Assembly (NCBI GenBank): GCA_002499705.1
Contig: DAMU01000109.1
Location: 2,249-7,814 of the forward strand
Direction: 5' to 3'
From: Euryarchaeota archaeon UBA91
Lineage (GTDB): Archaea; Thermoplasmatota; Poseidoniia; Poseidoniales; Poseidoniaceae
Length of the DNA stretch: 5,566 nt
Below the pieces are notes generated by a model that was given only the letters and a program-made list of their open reading frames with translations, was not told where the DNA came from and did not search any database. The position numbers and the translations under genes were made by a program. The stretch's first letter is position 1; each line of letters opens with the position of its first letter. Shown here piece by piece: positions 5,418-5,566 of the stretch.

Positions 5418-5566
5418 AACTTCAAATCAAGAATGACCGGTGCGTGGTCTGAAACATCAATGCCACCTTGACGTTCAATTCGAATACCTTCAATGCAATC
5501 TGCTGCTGCCTTATTGAGAAGAAAATAATCGATACGCCAGCCCCGATCTAGAACTCTTGCTTGGCC
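5414..5566 (-). CDS. xth: Exonuclease III / AP endonuclease family protein, C-terminal 50 residues only
   Basis: The last 50 residues and stop codon of an ExoIII-type endonuclease-exonuclease-phosphatase fold enzyme are present; the rest lies beyond the right edge. Two diagnostic C-terminal motifs are visible. One is GWRIDYFLLN, the metal-site strand of ExoIII proteins that usually follows a Gly-x-Gly-Trp-Arg or Asp-Arg-Gly-Trp-Arg turn. The other is SDHAPVILDL, containing the catalytic Asp-His pair (His259 in E. coli ExoIII). The family cleaves DNA 5' of abasic sites and has 3'-5' exonuclease and 3'-phosphatase activity in base-excision repair. The TAA stop (5414-5416) overlaps the TAG of convergent pcc1 (5415-5417). 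The metal-site and His motifs are intact, so the enzyme is probably active. The subgroup (xthA versus other ExoIII-like) cannot be decided from this piece. Confidence 0.88.
   Translation of the reverse strand, partial: GQARVLDRGWRIDYFLLNKAAADCIEGIRIERQGGIDVSDHAPVILDLKF

Overview
The window looks like chromosomal DNA of a marine planktonic euryarchaeon of the Marine Group II / Poseidoniales type. This is an inference from four things: a small Pcc1-like KEOPS subunit (archaeal/eukaryotic), archaeal TATA-like elements about 25 bases upstream of start codons with few Shine-Dalgarno sites, very acidic secreted or membrane proteins with glutamine/methionine-rich tails, and dense coding at mid GC. 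No marker gene fixes the lineage. No stretch above 300 bases lacks a gene, and I see no RNA gene, insertion sequence, CRISPR array or tRNA.

Layout. Bases 1-680 (minus) hold the first 226 codons of an SPFH/band-7 membrane protein whose C-terminus lies off the left edge; this reading frame is open to the edge. A 92-base divergent promoter region (681-772) separates it from a plus-strand two-span membrane protein with an acidic, cysteine-containing outer domain and an 18-base tandem repeat encoding a Met/Pro/Gln tail (773-1654). That gene converges, with a 4-base gap, on a minus-strand cluster that reads from right to left: hflX (5171-3738), a membrane protein with a carboxypeptidase-regulatory-like beta-sandwich (3717-2794), and a cytoplasmic beta-propeller protein (2729-1659). 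The gaps are 20 and 64 bases, so this is a plausible operon. Only 24 bases separate the hflX start from the divergent pcc1 gene (5196-5417). pcc1 in turn overlaps the tail of a minus-strand exonuclease III / AP endonuclease gene that runs off the right edge (5414-5566).

How the genes may work together. HflX is a ribosome-associated GTPase. Pcc1 is the dimerising subunit of KEOPS, which makes t6A on ANN-decoding tRNAs. The ExoIII-family nuclease acts in base-excision repair. These are housekeeping genes. The two unnamed genes downstream of hflX, and the membrane pair at the left, are uncharacterised as far as I can tell. I do not see a convincing new defence or mobile system here; the most notable points are regulatory (compact divergent promoters) and the unknown membrane and propeller proteins.
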